Source of the DNA: DASSUW01 sp963803335
GTDB lineage: Bacteria; Actinomycetota; Thermoleophilia; Solirubrobacterales; Solirubrobacteraceae
NCBI GenBank assembly: GCA_963803335.1
Contig: CAWDME010000016.1
Location: 372,001-436,000, forward strand
Direction of reading: 5' to 3'
Length of the DNA: 64,000 nt
Numbering within the stretch: position 1 is the stretch's first letter; the number at the start of each line of letters is the position of its first letter. Made by a program: the position numbers and the translations under genes. Below the pieces are notes generated by a model that saw only the letters and a list, made by a program, of their open reading frames with translations, was not told the origin of the DNA and searched no databases. Below, one piece after another: positions 52,156-60,712 of this stretch.

Positions 52156-53007
52156 ATGGCCGTTGCCCCCGAGCGTGTCGGCGTTGCGTCCTTCCTCCAG
52201 CGGCTCGCGCGGGAGCGGGAGGAGTACGCGCTGCCGCCGCGGCTGCGCGAGCTTGCCGAGCGCTTCATCCACCGGTCGCTGGAGCTGCTGTTCCCGCACT
52301 TCGCCGCCGAAGTGGGCGGCCGCGCCGGAGACGTCGCCGACGAGCTGAGCGCGCTGCGCACGTTGCTGGCCGACGCGCTGCGGCTGCCCGAGGCGCACTG
52401 CGCGGACCCCGACGATGTCGTCGAGCGCTTCTTCACCGCCTTGCCGGACATCCGCGAAGCGTTGCTGCTCGACGCCCAGGCGATCTGCGACGGCGATCCC
52501 GCCGCGCACTCCGTCGACGAGGTGATCCTCGCCTATCCCGGCTTCTTCGCGACCGCCGTCTACCGGCTCGCGCACCAGCTGCAGGGCTGCGAAGTGCCGC
52601 TGGTGCCACGCGTCCTGGCCGAGACCGCGCACCGCGACACCGGCATCGACATCCATCCGGCCGCTCGTATCGGTGCGTCGTTCGCCATCGATCACGGTAC
52701 GGGCATCGTCATCGGCGAAACCGCCGTGCTGGGCGACCGCGTCAAGCTCTACCAGGGCGTCACGCTCGGGGCGCTGAGCGTGGAGAAGCACATGGCGCGG
52801 ACCAAGCGCCACCCGACGATCGGCGACGACGTCGTGATCTACGCCAACGCCACGATCCTGGGCGGCGAGACCGTGATCGGCGACGGCAGCCGCATCGGCG
52901 GCAACGTGTGGCTGACCCGCAGCGTCCCGGCCGACTCGGTCGTGACGCCCACCGCGCGCGTCGACCCCGCGATCCGCGACAGCGAGCCGCTCGACTTCAA
53001 CATCTAA
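52156..53007 (+). CDS. cysE: Serine O-acetyltransferase
   Basis: 283-residue long-form serine acetyltransferase (EpsC type): an extended N-terminal helical domain, PGFFATAVYRLAHQLQG, then the left-handed beta-helix of hexapeptide repeats. Motifs are DTGIDIHPAARIGASFAIDHGTGIVIGETAVLG, GVTLGALSVEKH and HPTIGDDVVIYANATILGGETVIGDGSRIGGNVWL. It makes O-acetylserine from serine and acetyl-CoA, the first step of cysteine synthesis, and is followed after 14 nt by cysteine synthase, its usual complex partner. TACTGT lies 9 nt before the ATG. Confidence 0.95.
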   Translation: MAVAPERVGVASFLQRLAREREEYALPPRLRELAERFIHRSLELLFPHFAAEVGGRAGDVADELSALRTLLADALRLPEAHCADPDDVVERFFTALPDIREALLLDAQAICDGDPAAHSVDEVILAYPGFFATAVYRLAHQLQGCEVPLVPRVLAETAHRDTGIDIHPAARIGASFAIDHGTGIVIGETAVLGDRVKLYQGVTLGALSVEKHMARTKRHPTIGDDVVIYANATILGGETVIGDGSRIGGNVWLTRSVPADSVVTPTARVDPAIRDSEPLDFNI

Positions 53008-53021
53008 GAGACGGAGGCACC

Positions 53022-53978
53022 GTGAAGGCCGCGAGCATCCTCGAGACCATCGGGGACACCCCCCACATCCGCATCAACCGCCTGTTCGCCGACCGCCCGC
53101 AGGTGGACGTGTGGATGAAGGCCGAGCGGGCGAACCCCGGCGGCTCGATCAAGGACCGCATCGGGCTCTCGATGATCGACGACGCCGAGCGCCGCGGCGT
53201 GCTCGGACCGGGCAGCACGATCGTCGAGCCGACGTCGGGCAACACCGGCATCGGGCTGGCGATCGTCGCCGCGGTCCGCGGCTACCGGCTGATCCTCGTC
53301 ATGCCGGAGTCGATGACGATGGAGCGCCGGCGGCTCATGGCCGCCTACGGCGCCCAGCTCGAGCTGACGCCGCGAGAGGGCGGGATGAAGGCCGCGATCG
53401 CCCGTGCCGACGAGCTCGTCGCGGAGATCGAGGGCGCCTGGATGCCGCAGCAGTTCGAGAACCCGGCCAACCCGGCGATCCACCACGACGCGACCGCCCA
53501 GGAGATCCTCCGGGACTTCCCCGACGGCGTCGACTTCCTCATCACCGGCGTCGGCACCGGCGGCCACATCACCGGCGTCAGCGAGGCGCTCAAGGAGCAC
53601 TTCCCGGGCTTGCAGACGTTCGCCGTCGAGCCGTCCAAGTCAGCGGTCATCAGCGGCGGCGAGCCCAGCCCGCACCGGCTGCAGGGCATCGGCGCGGGCT
53701 TCGTGCCGGCCAACCTGCACACGGACACGCTCGACGGCGTGATCCAGGTGAGCGAGGAGGACGCCTACGCGTACGCGGTGCGCAGCGCGAGCGAAGAGGG
53801 GATCTTCGTCGGCCCGTCGTCGGGCGCCGCGCTCGCGGCGGTCGCCCAGAAGCTGCGGGACATCCCTGACGGCAGCACCGTACTGACGTTCTGCTACGAC
53901 ACCGGCGAGCGGTACTTCTCCGTCGAGGGGCTGTTCGACTCGGACGGCACGGCGGTGCAGATCGCCAAGCACTCGTAG
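53022..53978 (+). CDS. cysK: Cysteine synthase (O-acetylserine sulfhydrylase)
   Basis: 318-residue fold-type II PLP enzyme. PLP lysine Lys44 in NPGGSIKDRIG, substrate loop PTSGNTGIGLA, phosphate-binding GVGTGGHITG, and Ser in VGPSSGAALAA. It converts O-acetylserine and sulfide to cysteine. GTG at 53022 is preceded by ACGGAGG. Second gene of the cysE-cysK operon; the next gene on the opposite strand is a pseudogene. Confidence 0.96.
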   Translation: MKAASILETIGDTPHIRINRLFADRPQVDVWMKAERANPGGSIKDRIGLSMIDDAERRGVLGPGSTIVEPTSGNTGIGLAIVAAVRGYRLILVMPESMTMERRRLMAAYGAQLELTPREGGMKAAIARADELVAEIEGAWMPQQFENPANPAIHHDATAQEILRDFPDGVDFLITGVGTGGHITGVSEALKEHFPGLQTFAVEPSKSAVISGGEPSPHRLQGIGAGFVPANLHTDTLDGVIQVSEEDAYAYAVRSASEEGIFVGPSSGAALAAVAQKLRDIPDGSTVLTFCYDTGERYFSVEGLFDSDGTAVQIAKHS

Positions 53979-53984
53979 CGATCG

Positions 53985-54854
53985 CTAGCCCGGGATGTTC
54001 ACGTGTCGGGTGATCTGGCCGTTGCTCTCCCAGTAGGTGATCTTGCTCGCGAGGTACGGATCGTCCGGCGCGGGCTGGACGTTGCCGTGGTGTCGTAGGC
54101 GCGCGAGGTGACGGTGTGCTCACCGGGGGCCGGCGCGCCCCACGCGGCGCCCATGATCGCGTAGCGGTTGCGGTGGCGCGTGACCTTGGCCGGCGCCGAC
54201 TTCAGCCGGTCGTGCTTGACGTTCGTGAACGTCCAGACGGTCTCGCCGCCGCGCTGCTCCTCGCGGATGGTCACATAGTCACGCGCCATAAAGCGGCCCG
54301 CGTAGCGCTGGTCGATGACCTCGATGCGCGTCAGCCACTTCACGTTCGCCACGCCGTAGAACCCGGGGGCGATCAGCCGCAGCGGGAAGCCGTGCTCACG
54401 GGGCAGCGGCACGCCGTTCATCTCGTAGCAGAGAAGGTTGTCGGCGCTCAGCGCCTCCTCCACCGACATCGCGCGCGCAAAGTGCTCGGTGATCGTCAGG
54501 TCCAGCCCACCGGAGTTGTCAGGGGCGACACTGCCGGTCTTGCCCGGGCCGAGCACGCCGCCGTTGTCGCGAATGGTCACCTTGCCGGAGTCAAACCCCC
54601 AGAACACCACCTCGCTGCCCGTGTCAAGGATGCCCGAACGGGCGAGCAGCGGGGCCAGCGGCGTCCCCGCCCAGCGGGCGTTGCCGACCGCGCCAATCAG
54701 GAACGGCAGGCCCGTGTTGCCCGAACACTCCATCGTCGGCCCCATGCCCCGGGAACGCACGTGCCGGCCCGGCGACCTGCAGCGCCGTCAGCCCCGCAAC
54801 GGCTGCGCCGCCACCCTTCAACAGCATGCGGCGAGAAATCTCCTGCGTCACCAT
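53985..54854 (-). pseudogene. Sulfite-oxidase-like molybdopterin enzyme, deleted and frameshifted
   Basis: Pieces of one secreted Mo-cofactor oxidoreductase. A Tat signal (MVTQEISRRMLLKGGGAAVA) starts at 54854 with AAAGGGG upstream. It passes after ARAFPG straight into the middle of the catalytic domain in another frame (MECSGNTGLPFLIGAVGNARWAGTPLAPLL), so roughly 90-100 codons including the start of the cofactor domain are missing. The core continues to KVTRHRNRYAIMGAAWGAP, then jumps to APGEHTVTSRAYD (about 40 codons lost). A one-base loss near 54100 puts the C-terminus (GNVQPAPDDPYLASKITYWE) in a third frame, ending at 53985. At least two deletions and two shifts: a dead gene. Confidence 0.88.
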
Positions 54855-55097
54855 CGAGCGCCCCTTTCATGAGCACGCCAGGGGTCTTAAGCACTCGCCC
54901 GAGCGACGCCGAGGCACAGCAAACGGCAACACACCACAGACACGTCGTGCGCTGACGATGGCTTCGACGCGGTCCGGCACCGATAAGCGGGGCCAGGTCG
55001 GCCCTCCCACCTCGCCTGAGACTAGTCAAGCGCTCGGCATCGCTGAGCGCTCAACATGTTTCTCATATGCAGGGTCAAGCGTGACGCCGCGAGCTCA

Positions 55098-55132
55098 CGC
55101 CGCCGGTGCACGTCCAAGCGGCACCGGCGGCG
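55098..55132 (-). terminator. Hairpin after the phasin-like gene
   Basis: 12-bp arms CGCCGCCGGTGC (55098-55109) and GCACCGGCGGCG (55121-55132) with an 11-nt loop, 12 bp beyond the phasin-like stop. Between this hairpin and the sulfite-oxidase pseudogene (54855-55097) I see no gene; the stretch is slightly less GC-rich and holds CATGTTTCTCATATG at about 55050. Confidence 0.65.
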
Positions 55133-55144
55133 GACAGGAGCGTT

Positions 55145-55513
55145 CTACTTCTTGCCCTCTTCAGGCCTGGTCAGCGCCTTGCCGGCGCCGTGCACGACCT
55201 TGCGCAGGAAGTCGTACTGCGTGTGAACCAGTCGGTCGGCCATCTCCATGGCCGCTTCGATGATCTCCTCGCGCTTGGACGGCCGCTCGCCGATCGCGGG
55301 CAGCGCCTCGTCGACGGTGTCGACAAACTTGCGCACCGCCTCGATCGCAGCCCGCTGGCCGGACTCGAGCGACTTGAGGACATCGTCCGAGAGCTCCGTC
55401 GTCCGGCCGACAACGTGTGGGCCCTCGTGCTCCTTCTTCTCGAGCGCGTGGCGCCTGCGAGTCTCCGCCCCTCGCCGCGCAGCCGCGCTCCGCTGGGCCT
55501 TGGTCTCCGGCAT
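55145..55513 (-). CDS. Phasin-like / coiled-coil protein
   Basis: 122 residues: a basic Ala/Arg-rich start (MPETKAQRSAAARRGAETRR), then long amphipathic helices with phasin-like pattern: VVGRTTELSDDVLKSLESGQRAAIEAVRKFVDTVDEAL and REEIIEAAMEMADRLVHTQYDFLRKVVHGAGKAL. It resembles poly(3-hydroxyalkanoate) granule-associated or similar actinobacterial proteins; no PHA synthase is in the window. ATG is fixed by AAGGAGG. The 294 bp upstream (55514-55807) carry no gene I can support. Confidence 0.72.
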   Translation of the reverse strand: MPETKAQRSAAARRGAETRRRHALEKKEHEGPHVVGRTTELSDDVLKSLESGQRAAIEAVRKFVDTVDEALPAIGERPSKREEIIEAAMEMADRLVHTQYDFLRKVVHGAGKALTRPEEGKK

Positions 55514-55807
55514 CGCTTGTGCCTCCTTCCGGGACGCGCGTCCCGTCATGACTGCTTCGCGGCAGCCGGCCGTGCCGGGCACACACACATCGCCGGCGGC
55601 ATCGCGGGCCACTGCATCAGTTACGACGTTAGGCCGTGCCGCAGCCGGCGGCATCGGCAGTCAGTACGGATGCGCGGCCCTCTGAAGTACCTGCGTCACG
55701 GACCGTGCCGCGAGTGCGCAACGACGAGCATACGATCGGCCCGTGGCCGCGAGAAGCAGAGAAGTCACTGCGGATCACGGGCCACACGTGGTCGAGCCGA
55801 CCGCAAG

Positions 55808-56332
55808 CTACGCCTCGTCGTGGCCGTGGGCGAGGTCACGCGCCCGGACGAACTCGATGAGCTCCGCCTTGCCGCGATCGAGCACGGCCCAGCCGGGACC
55901 GTGGAATTCGAGCGTCGCGAGCGCGGCGGTTGGGAATTTCACCCCGAGCTCCGCGGATCCGTCGCGGGCGAGCAGCAGAGCCAAGTCCTGCAGAGCTGGG
56001 TTGTGGCCGATGATCATCACCGACCGGACGCGCGCCGGAACCTGCTGCACGCGTGCGAGCAGCGCTGCCGACCCGGCGCCGTAGAGCTCGGGTTCGACGC
56101 GTACGGCGCCTCGTCCGAGCGCCGGCTCGATGCCCTCGAGCGTCTGCCGCGCGCGTCTGGCCGTCGAGCACAGCACGAGCTCGGGATCGATCCCTTGCTC
56201 GTTCAGGTGCCGGCGAATCGCCTTGGCCGCGCGTCGGCCCCGGCCCGCGAGCGGGCGTTCGTGATCGGCGAGCCTCTGGTCCTTCCAGCTCGACTTCGCG
56301 TGACGCAGCAGATACAGCCGTCTCTCGGCCAC
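55808..56332 (-). CDS. sixA: SixA-type histidine phosphatase
   Basis: 174 residues of the histidine phosphatase superfamily: RLYLLRHAKSSWKD (catalytic RH at the N-terminus), LVLCSTARRARQTLEGI, and VMIIGHNPALQDLALLLA with the second His. SixA removes phosphate from phosphohistidine proteins; the bacterial family also includes small-molecule phosphatases. TAGATT lies 7 nt before GTG 56332, indicating a leaderless start; GTG at 56338 is an alternative. The USP-like gene ends 17 bp upstream on the same strand. Confidence 0.88.
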   Translation of the reverse strand: MAERRLYLLRHAKSSWKDQRLADHERPLAGRGRRAAKAIRRHLNEQGIDPELVLCSTARRARQTLEGIEPALGRGAVRVEPELYGAGSAALLARVQQVPARVRSVMIIGHNPALQDLALLLARDGSAELGVKFPTAALATLEFHGPGWAVLDRGKAELIEFVRARDLAHGHDEA

Positions 56333-56348
56333 ACCCACGAATCTAGAC

Positions 56349-56789
56349 TCAGCGGACGGCGCGCTCGGCGGAGCCGGCGAGCGGCCGGTCCGCCTTCCTG
56401 GCGGTGACGACCGTGACCGGGAGACCGAGGCGACCGACGCGGGCGGGCAGGTCGATGTGGAGCCAGTGCGACACGCGCGCGGGAAGCGTCGAGACGATGA
56501 TCTCGTCGTACGGCTCCGCCTCCAGAGCCGCGGAGACGGCGAGGAACGGATCCTCGGCGCCGACGAATCCCTCGACGCGACTACCGGCCGCCTCCTGCAG
56601 AAGCGGAATGGCAAGCTCGAGCGTGATCGCCGACTCCTCGGTGTCGGCATCCCAATACGGCCGCGGAACGAGCAACGTGAAGCGGCAGGGACTCTCCGAC
56701 GCGCGTGTGCGGACCGCCGCGAGCAGCGCCGGCGTCGCCGCGGTGCGGTTCGCGACGATGAGGATGTTGCGTGGACGCGCGGTGTCCAT
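56349..56789 (-). CDS. Universal-stress-protein-like (Rossmann-like) protein
   Basis: 146 residues with a USP/HUP-like alternating beta-alpha pattern: NILIVANRTAATPALLAAV, PCRFTLLVPRPYWDADTEE, VEGFVGAEDPFLAVSAALEAEPYDEIIVSTLP and GRLGLPVTVVTARK. The ATP-binding Gly motif of classic UspA is not clear. It probably binds a nucleotide and responds to stress. Located upstream of sixA on the same strand. Confidence 0.7.
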   Translation of the reverse strand: MDTARPRNILIVANRTAATPALLAAVRTRASESPCRFTLLVPRPYWDADTEESAITLELAIPLLQEAAGSRVEGFVGAEDPFLAVSAALEAEPYDEIIVSTLPARVSHWLHIDLPARVGRLGLPVTVVTARKADRPLAGSAERAVR

Positions 56790-56894
56790 CGCACACTCGT
56801 CCTACTCCTCGCGCGGCGTCACGTCAAGGCGCCGGTAGCCTCGCGTCGTGACCGGCGTTATCGCGTCGGTGAGCGGATCGAGGAGGTCAACGGC

Positions 56895-56914
56895 TGGTAT
56901 CAAACTGGTATCAT
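56895..56914 (+). promoter_or_regulatory. Promoter and direct-repeat operator of the Fic toxin-antitoxin pair
   Basis: TGGTATCA occurs twice, 11 bp apart (56895-56902 and 56906-56913). TATCAT (56909-56914) lies 7 nt before the antitoxin GTG (56922), so it can be the -10 of a leaderless transcript. Antitoxin binding to these repeats would block the promoter, as usual in such systems. Confidence 0.65.
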
Positions 56915-56921
56915 CTGACAC

Positions 56922-57125
56922 GTGGCCATGACTCTCCGCCTGACCGATGCCCAGGCCGAGGCGCTGCGCGCGCGTGCGAGCCGCGAAGGCCGCAGCATGC
57001 AGCAGGTGGCGCTCTCCGCCCTCGACGAGTACCTGCTGCGCGCGGAGGACGACGAGCTGACGGACCGCCTCGCCGAGCAGGGCGCGCAGCGCTTCGCCGA
57101 TCTGCTGCGCCGTCTCGGCGAGTGA
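56922..57125 (+). CDS. Antitoxin of Fic/Doc system (ribbon-helix-helix type)
   Basis: 67 residues: AMTLRLTDAQAEALRARASREGRSMQQVALSALDEYLLRAEDD, an RHH-like DNA-binding part, then a C-terminal helix (DRLAEQGAQRFADLLRRLG) expected to cover the toxin. GTG at 56922 (or ATG at 56928) follows the TATCAT promoter. The stop overlaps the toxin start (GTGA). It probably binds the TGGTATCA repeats and represses the pair. Confidence 0.85.
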   Translation: MAMTLRLTDAQAEALRARASREGRSMQQVALSALDEYLLRAEDDELTDRLAEQGAQRFADLLRRLGE

Positions 57126-57508
57126 GGCGCCACCTGACGGTCGAGCAGGCGCTTCGCATCGCGCGCGCTGCCGTCGGCGGACCGATCGAGGTCCGCGACG
57201 TCGGCCTGCTCGAGTCGGCGGTCCATCGGCCGCGCGCCAGCGTGCTCGGTCACGACGCATATCCCGACCTGCTCACGAAGGCCGCAGCGCTGCTGCATTC
57301 GCTCGCGCGCAATCACCCGCTGGTCGATGGCAACAAGCGCCTCGCGTGGCTGGCGACATACGTGTTCCTCGCCAAGAACGGCGTCGTCCTCGACCCCGAC
57401 GACGATGCGGCGTACCAGTTCGTGATCGACGTCGCGGCAGGCGCGGTCGACGATGTCGACACGATCGCCGCGACGCTCGCGTCGTTCGCCGTCAGCTCGT
57501 CGGACTGA
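57122..57508 (+). CDS. doc: Doc-type Fic-family toxin
   Basis: 128 residues. The Fic/Doc core has HPLVDGNKR (His65 to Arg73, matching HxFx[D/A]GNxR), preceded by LTKAAALLHSLARN and followed by LAWLATYVFLAKNGVVLDPDDD. Doc members phosphorylate EF-Tu and stop translation; others AMPylate. The start is GTG overlapping the antitoxin stop, so the pair is co-translated. The catalytic motif is intact. Confidence 0.9.
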   Translation: MRRHLTVEQALRIARAAVGGPIEVRDVGLLESAVHRPRASVLGHDAYPDLLTKAAALLHSLARNHPLVDGNKRLAWLATYVFLAKNGVVLDPDDDAAYQFVIDVAAGAVDDVDTIAATLASFAVSSSD

Positions 57509-57513
57509 CCGCG

Positions 57514-58377
57514 TTACTTCTCCTCGAACACGAGCTCCTCGGGCGGCCGCGTCAGCTTCACCGTCTGGCCGTCAACGGCGACGACCGTGTCGAACCCGGT
57601 CTTCTCACCGGTCGGCACGATCCAGAGGCGGTCGTCCTGCTGCGCCAGGAACTCGCCGAAGGCCGCCAGCGACGGGTCGCCGTCGCCCAGCTGCAGGTAC
57701 TCGGCCAGCCGGCGGAAAAGCTTGGGCAGGATCACCGCGCTGTCCGTGAGCGTGGCCAGCGACTCGACCGTGACGCCGCTCTGGGTGCGATCGTCGGCGA
57801 AGACGCCGGCGCGCGCGGCGCGGGCGGCCTGCGCCTGCGCGGTGAGCTCGTTGCGCAGGTCGAGGTAGAGCTGGGTGTAGAAGGTTGGATAGGCGAGCCC
57901 GGACGTGATCAGCCGATGGTTGGCCGTCTCGCCGAGCAGTGCCACGTCCACGAAGATCTGCTCGCCGCTTGTCGCCGGAGCGTCGGCGCGGCCGGCCAGC
58001 GCGACGCAGCGCCCGTAGAGGTCGGCGCCGCGGGTGAGGATGAAGCCGCGACGGTCGTCCGCCTGGACGCTGGTGACTGTCTCCCCGTCGCGCTCGACAT
58101 CGCGGAAGCCGAGCCAATCCAGCAGGTCGGCGGCCGCCGCGTGCGCGAGCTCGAGCGGCTGGTGCTCCGTTCCGCCGCCCGGCGGCGTGTAGTGGGTCTC
58201 GAGCGCGTCGACGGCGTCGAGCCGCAATTGCGCGGCGCCGCCGGCGTTGCGGCGGACGGCGTTCGGCCCCGGGACCTTCGCCCAGTCGGCGGGGTCGTCG
58301 GGGCGGAAGCGGATCGAGTCGCCGTCCGGCTGGGCGCCGAGCACGTGGAACGTGCCGGCCAGGCACAACATCGGCAT
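57514..58377 (-). CDS. Staphylococcal-nuclease-like domain protein
   Basis: 287 residues. The N-terminal part has the SNase/OB-like beginning LAGTFHVLGAQPDGDSIRFRPDDPADWAKV, then LRLDAVDALETHY and ELAHAAAADLLDWLGF, and later RRGFILTRGADLYGRCVALA; this is the pattern of thermonuclease-like proteins (D-G-D-S, R-x-x-D-A-x-E). The catalytic arginines and glutamates are not all obvious. No signal peptide. Function is probably nucleolytic or nucleic-acid binding. It converges on the Fic toxin gene (5 bp apart). Confidence 0.62.
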   Translation of the reverse strand: MPMLCLAGTFHVLGAQPDGDSIRFRPDDPADWAKVPGPNAVRRNAGGAAQLRLDAVDALETHYTPPGGGTEHQPLELAHAAAADLLDWLGFRDVERDGETVTSVQADDRRGFILTRGADLYGRCVALAGRADAPATSGEQIFVDVALLGETANHRLITSGLAYPTFYTQLYLDLRNELTAQAQAARAARAGVFADDRTQSGVTVESLATLTDSAVILPKLFRRLAEYLQLGDGDPSLAAFGEFLAQQDDRLWIVPTGEKTGFDTVVAVDGQTVKLTRPPEELVFEEK

Positions 58378-58478
58378 TCGTACATCTTGCCGCCCGGATC
58401 ACGTCGCGCTGCGGCGACCAGGAGTCTGCGGAAGACGAGGCGGCCTGCAAGCGGGCAGCGGACGGGTCCGGCGCTCGA

Positions 58479-59009
58479 TCAGCGCCGGCGGTTACGGCGG
58501 CGCGCCGCACGTTCGGCTTTACGCCGCTTCTTCGCGTCGAGCGCGTGCGCGGCTCGCGCCGCGGGTGGAGCCGGTCCGCCCGGCCTCGCCTGCTCCCACG
58601 ACTCCGGCAGGGCGGCGAGCGCCGCGCGATGCGCTTCGAGGTCGTACTCGCGATCGTCGTGCAGGGCGCCCCACAGCTGCGGGGCCATGGCTGCTCCGAG
58701 CATGTGGAGAACCTCGTGCCGCCCGTAGCCGAGTTTTCGCAGGCGTTGCGCCGTCGCCCAGACTTCGGGCGGATCGTCGTCGACGATCTGGTTCGCGACG
58801 ATCTCGTGGATGGTCAGGTGCAGCTTCGGGTCCATCTCGCTGCCCTCGACCAGGACGCTCTCGGCGTCGGTGTCGAGCTCGGGGTGCGCGGCAGCGATCA
58901 GCAGCGCGCGGTCGTCCGCGTCACTCGGGTCGAGCCACTCGTCCGGCTCGGGTATCGGCGGGATCGCGAACGCCAGTCGCCGGTCAGGGTCTGCCTGCGG
59001 TCCGCCCAT
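58479..59009 (-). CDS. DUF1841-family protein
   Basis: 176 residues with the DUF1841 core: HLTIHEIVANQIVDDDPPEVWATAQRLRKLGYGRHEVLHMLGAA and an Arg/Lys-rich C-terminus (DAKKRRKAERAARRRNRRR). Function unknown; the domain is often next to plasmid pRiA4b ORF-3-like genes, as here (4 bp from its upstream neighbour). Confidence 0.78.
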   Translation of the reverse strand: MGGPQADPDRRLAFAIPPIPEPDEWLDPSDADDRALLIAAAHPELDTDAESVLVEGSEMDPKLHLTIHEIVANQIVDDDPPEVWATAQRLRKLGYGRHEVLHMLGAAMAPQLWGALHDDREYDLEAHRAALAALPESWEQARPGGPAPPAARAAHALDAKKRRKAERAARRRNRRR

Positions 59010-59013
59010 GAGG

Positions 59014-60078
59014 TCAGTCGTCGAGCGCCGCGTACTGGGACGGCGGCGTACCTCGAAGCTCGAGCACTCGGGGATAGTCGCCCGGCTCGGCGGTGACCAG
59101 TTCGCGGACCGTCAGGCGGACGCGCCACTCGTCGCCGAAGTCGAACACGTAGCCGATTCGCTGGCCGAGGTGAAGGTCGAGCTCGGCGAGCGGGACATCG
59201 GCCGTGGCGATGCCCTCGTCAGGCGCATCAGGGCTGGTCAGCTCGACCGCATCCGAGCCGAAGAAGCTGCCGTCGAGCCAGAACGAGTACAGGTGGTCGT
59301 CGTACCACCCGAACGCCTGCTGGATCGCGTCGTGCACGGCGCTGAGCGGTTGGCGCTCGAGCACCGCCACCCGCGCGCGGACGCCACGCACGTTGAGCAG
59401 CTCGGCGTCGAAGATCATGGCGGCGTCGCCCGCCGCCGCCGTGATCGTGTCTCGCGCGGGAGACTGAACCGCCGCCGCCAGGTCCTGCCCGGCGGCCGTG
59501 AGCTCGAACGTGAGCGGCTCCCGGTGGCGGCGGACGAGCCCAAAGCCCTCGGCCCGGCACAGCACGGGCTGCAGCGCGCCGATCAGCGCCCATCCCTCGA
59601 GCCGGCCACCGTCGGCGTCGCCCCAGCCCTCTACATCGAGCAGCCGCCCGACGAGCTCCGTCAATCGATCGCTCTCCAGCGGCCCGTGCTCGTGCAGCAC
59701 CTCCTCGATGAGCAGCCACGCATCGCCCTCGAAGCCGTCGCCACCGAGGTCCTCGTGGAGCAGCTGCACGAGCGCCTCCGGGTCGGCGAGCAGCTCGCGC
59801 CCACGCGCGGTCGTCAGCAGCGTCTCGCGCTCCCGGCGCATCAGCCGCAACCGCCGCAGCGCGGCGTGCACCTCCGCCAGCACCGGTAGATCGCTCTCCC
59901 GGTGCGGCGGGCCGAACAGTTCGTGCCTCCACCAGTCCGGCCAGCGTTCCGCCGCCTCCCGGACGACCGCGCCCCGGAGCGCGTGGGTCTTGGTCAGCCC
60001 GAGCCCGTCCGCGCCGGTCTGCAGCAGCCAGCGCACCACGGCGGTCGCCTCGTCGATCTCGGCACGTGCGTCAGGCAT
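59014..60078 (-). CDS. Plasmid pRiA4b ORF-3-like protein (PF07929)
   Basis: 354 residues. The C-terminal 160 hold the pRiA4b ORF-3 domain: LKVRGVRARVAVLE-type start (LLNVRGVRARVAVLERQPLSAVHDAIQQAFGWYDDHLYSFWLDG), then GQRIGYVFDFGDEWRVRLTVREL. The N-terminal 190 residues are a helical, winged-helix-like extension. Often found on mobile elements and with DUF1841. The start is MPDARAEIDEA at 60078; it lies inside the 3' end of the nucleotidyltransferase frame. Function unknown. Confidence 0.82.
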   Translation of the reverse strand: MPDARAEIDEATAVVRWLLQTGADGLGLTKTHALRGAVVREAAERWPDWWRHELFGPPHRESDLPVLAEVHAALRRLRLMRRERETLLTTARGRELLADPEALVQLLHEDLGGDGFEGDAWLLIEEVLHEHGPLESDRLTELVGRLLDVEGWGDADGGRLEGWALIGALQPVLCRAEGFGLVRRHREPLTFELTAAGQDLAAAVQSPARDTITAAAGDAAMIFDAELLNVRGVRARVAVLERQPLSAVHDAIQQAFGWYDDHLYSFWLDGSFFGSDAVELTSPDAPDEGIATADVPLAELDLHLGQRIGYVFDFGDEWRVRLTVRELVTAEPGDYPRVLELRGTPPSQYAALDD

Positions 60079-60668
60079 GGCGCGAGACCAAAGGATCTCG
60101 GATGAACGCGCGCACGTCGATCGCAGAAGCCGCTCGTTGCGCGAGCATGTCGCCGGCGGACCAGGACTCGCCGCTCCTCGAGATCGAGAAGATCCTGCGA
60201 GCGCCCGGCAGCACGCTTCATCGCGATCAGGTCCTCGCGCGAACAGACCCGCACCGGGCGGCCCGCGAGCGACGTTATGACGGCGCCGCGCGTCAGATGC
60301 TCGAATGCCAGGTCGCCCGGGATGCCGGGCACCCACTGCATGATGTCGAGCCGGCCGAGCCGTGTCGCGAGAACGAAGTTGCCGCCTTCTCGCAGGTCGT
60401 CAGGCTTGAGCGGGTCGAATGGGAACTCGGCCGGGTCGAAGTCGCCCGTGCCGAAGTTGTGCGCCTCGATCACGCGCAGCACGTTCGCCAGGCGGTCCAG
60501 GTTCCCACCGTCGGGCGCGGGGACGATGTCGACGTCCTTGGTTGCGCGAGGAAAGCCATGCGCGCCCACGGCAAGCCCGCCGATCAGCACGTACTCGACG
60601 CAGCCGTCGGACAGTGCGGCGATCAGCTCATCCGGTGCGAACTGGAGTTCCCCCGCTTTCGTGGACAC
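59994..60668 (-). CDS. AbiEii/MNT-like nucleotidyltransferase, N-terminus replaced by IS3 end
   Basis: Residues about 1-155 are a nucleotidyltransferase of the type used by type IV toxin-antitoxin or small NTase systems: EYVLIGGLAVGAHGFPRATKDVDIVPAPDG (GG...DVDI) and RLGRLDIMQWVPGIPGDL, then AFEHLTRGAVITSLAGRPVRVCSREDLIAMKRAAGRSQDLLDLEE. The remainder to 59994 overlaps the next gene and has no NTase-like character, so the original stop was probably lost by frameshift near 60190. The first codon GTG (60666-60668) belongs to the end of the IS3 copy, so the native start is gone as well. Confidence 0.65.
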   Translation of the reverse strand: MSTKAGELQFAPDELIAALSDGCVEYVLIGGLAVGAHGFPRATKDVDIVPAPDGGNLDRLANVLRVIEAHNFGTGDFDPAEFPFDPLKPDDLREGGNFVLATRLGRLDIMQWVPGIPGDLAFEHLTRGAVITSLAGRPVRVCSREDLIAMKRAAGRSQDLLDLEERRVLVRRRHARATSGFCDRRARVHPRSFGLAPCLTHVPRSTRRPPWCAGCCRPARTGSG

Positions 60669-60712
60669 CTGAGCGCTGAGCCCGTTGGGGCTCTGCGAGA
60701 GGATGGTGTCTC

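Noticed and set aside
53004..53600. 198-codon minus-strand frame inside cysK
   Set aside because: Antisense shadow of cysteine synthase with His/Asp/Arg-rich composition.
55514..55807. Possible gene between the phasin-like gene and sixA
   Set aside because: Short frames here have no ribosome site, no consistent coding composition and no recognised motif; I see only a probable promoter region for the phasin-like gene.
60661..60668. GTG at the IS3 end as the true start of the nucleotidyltransferase
   Set aside because: It lies in the IS terminal repeat and has no ribosome site, so it is a by-product of the insertion rather than a native start.
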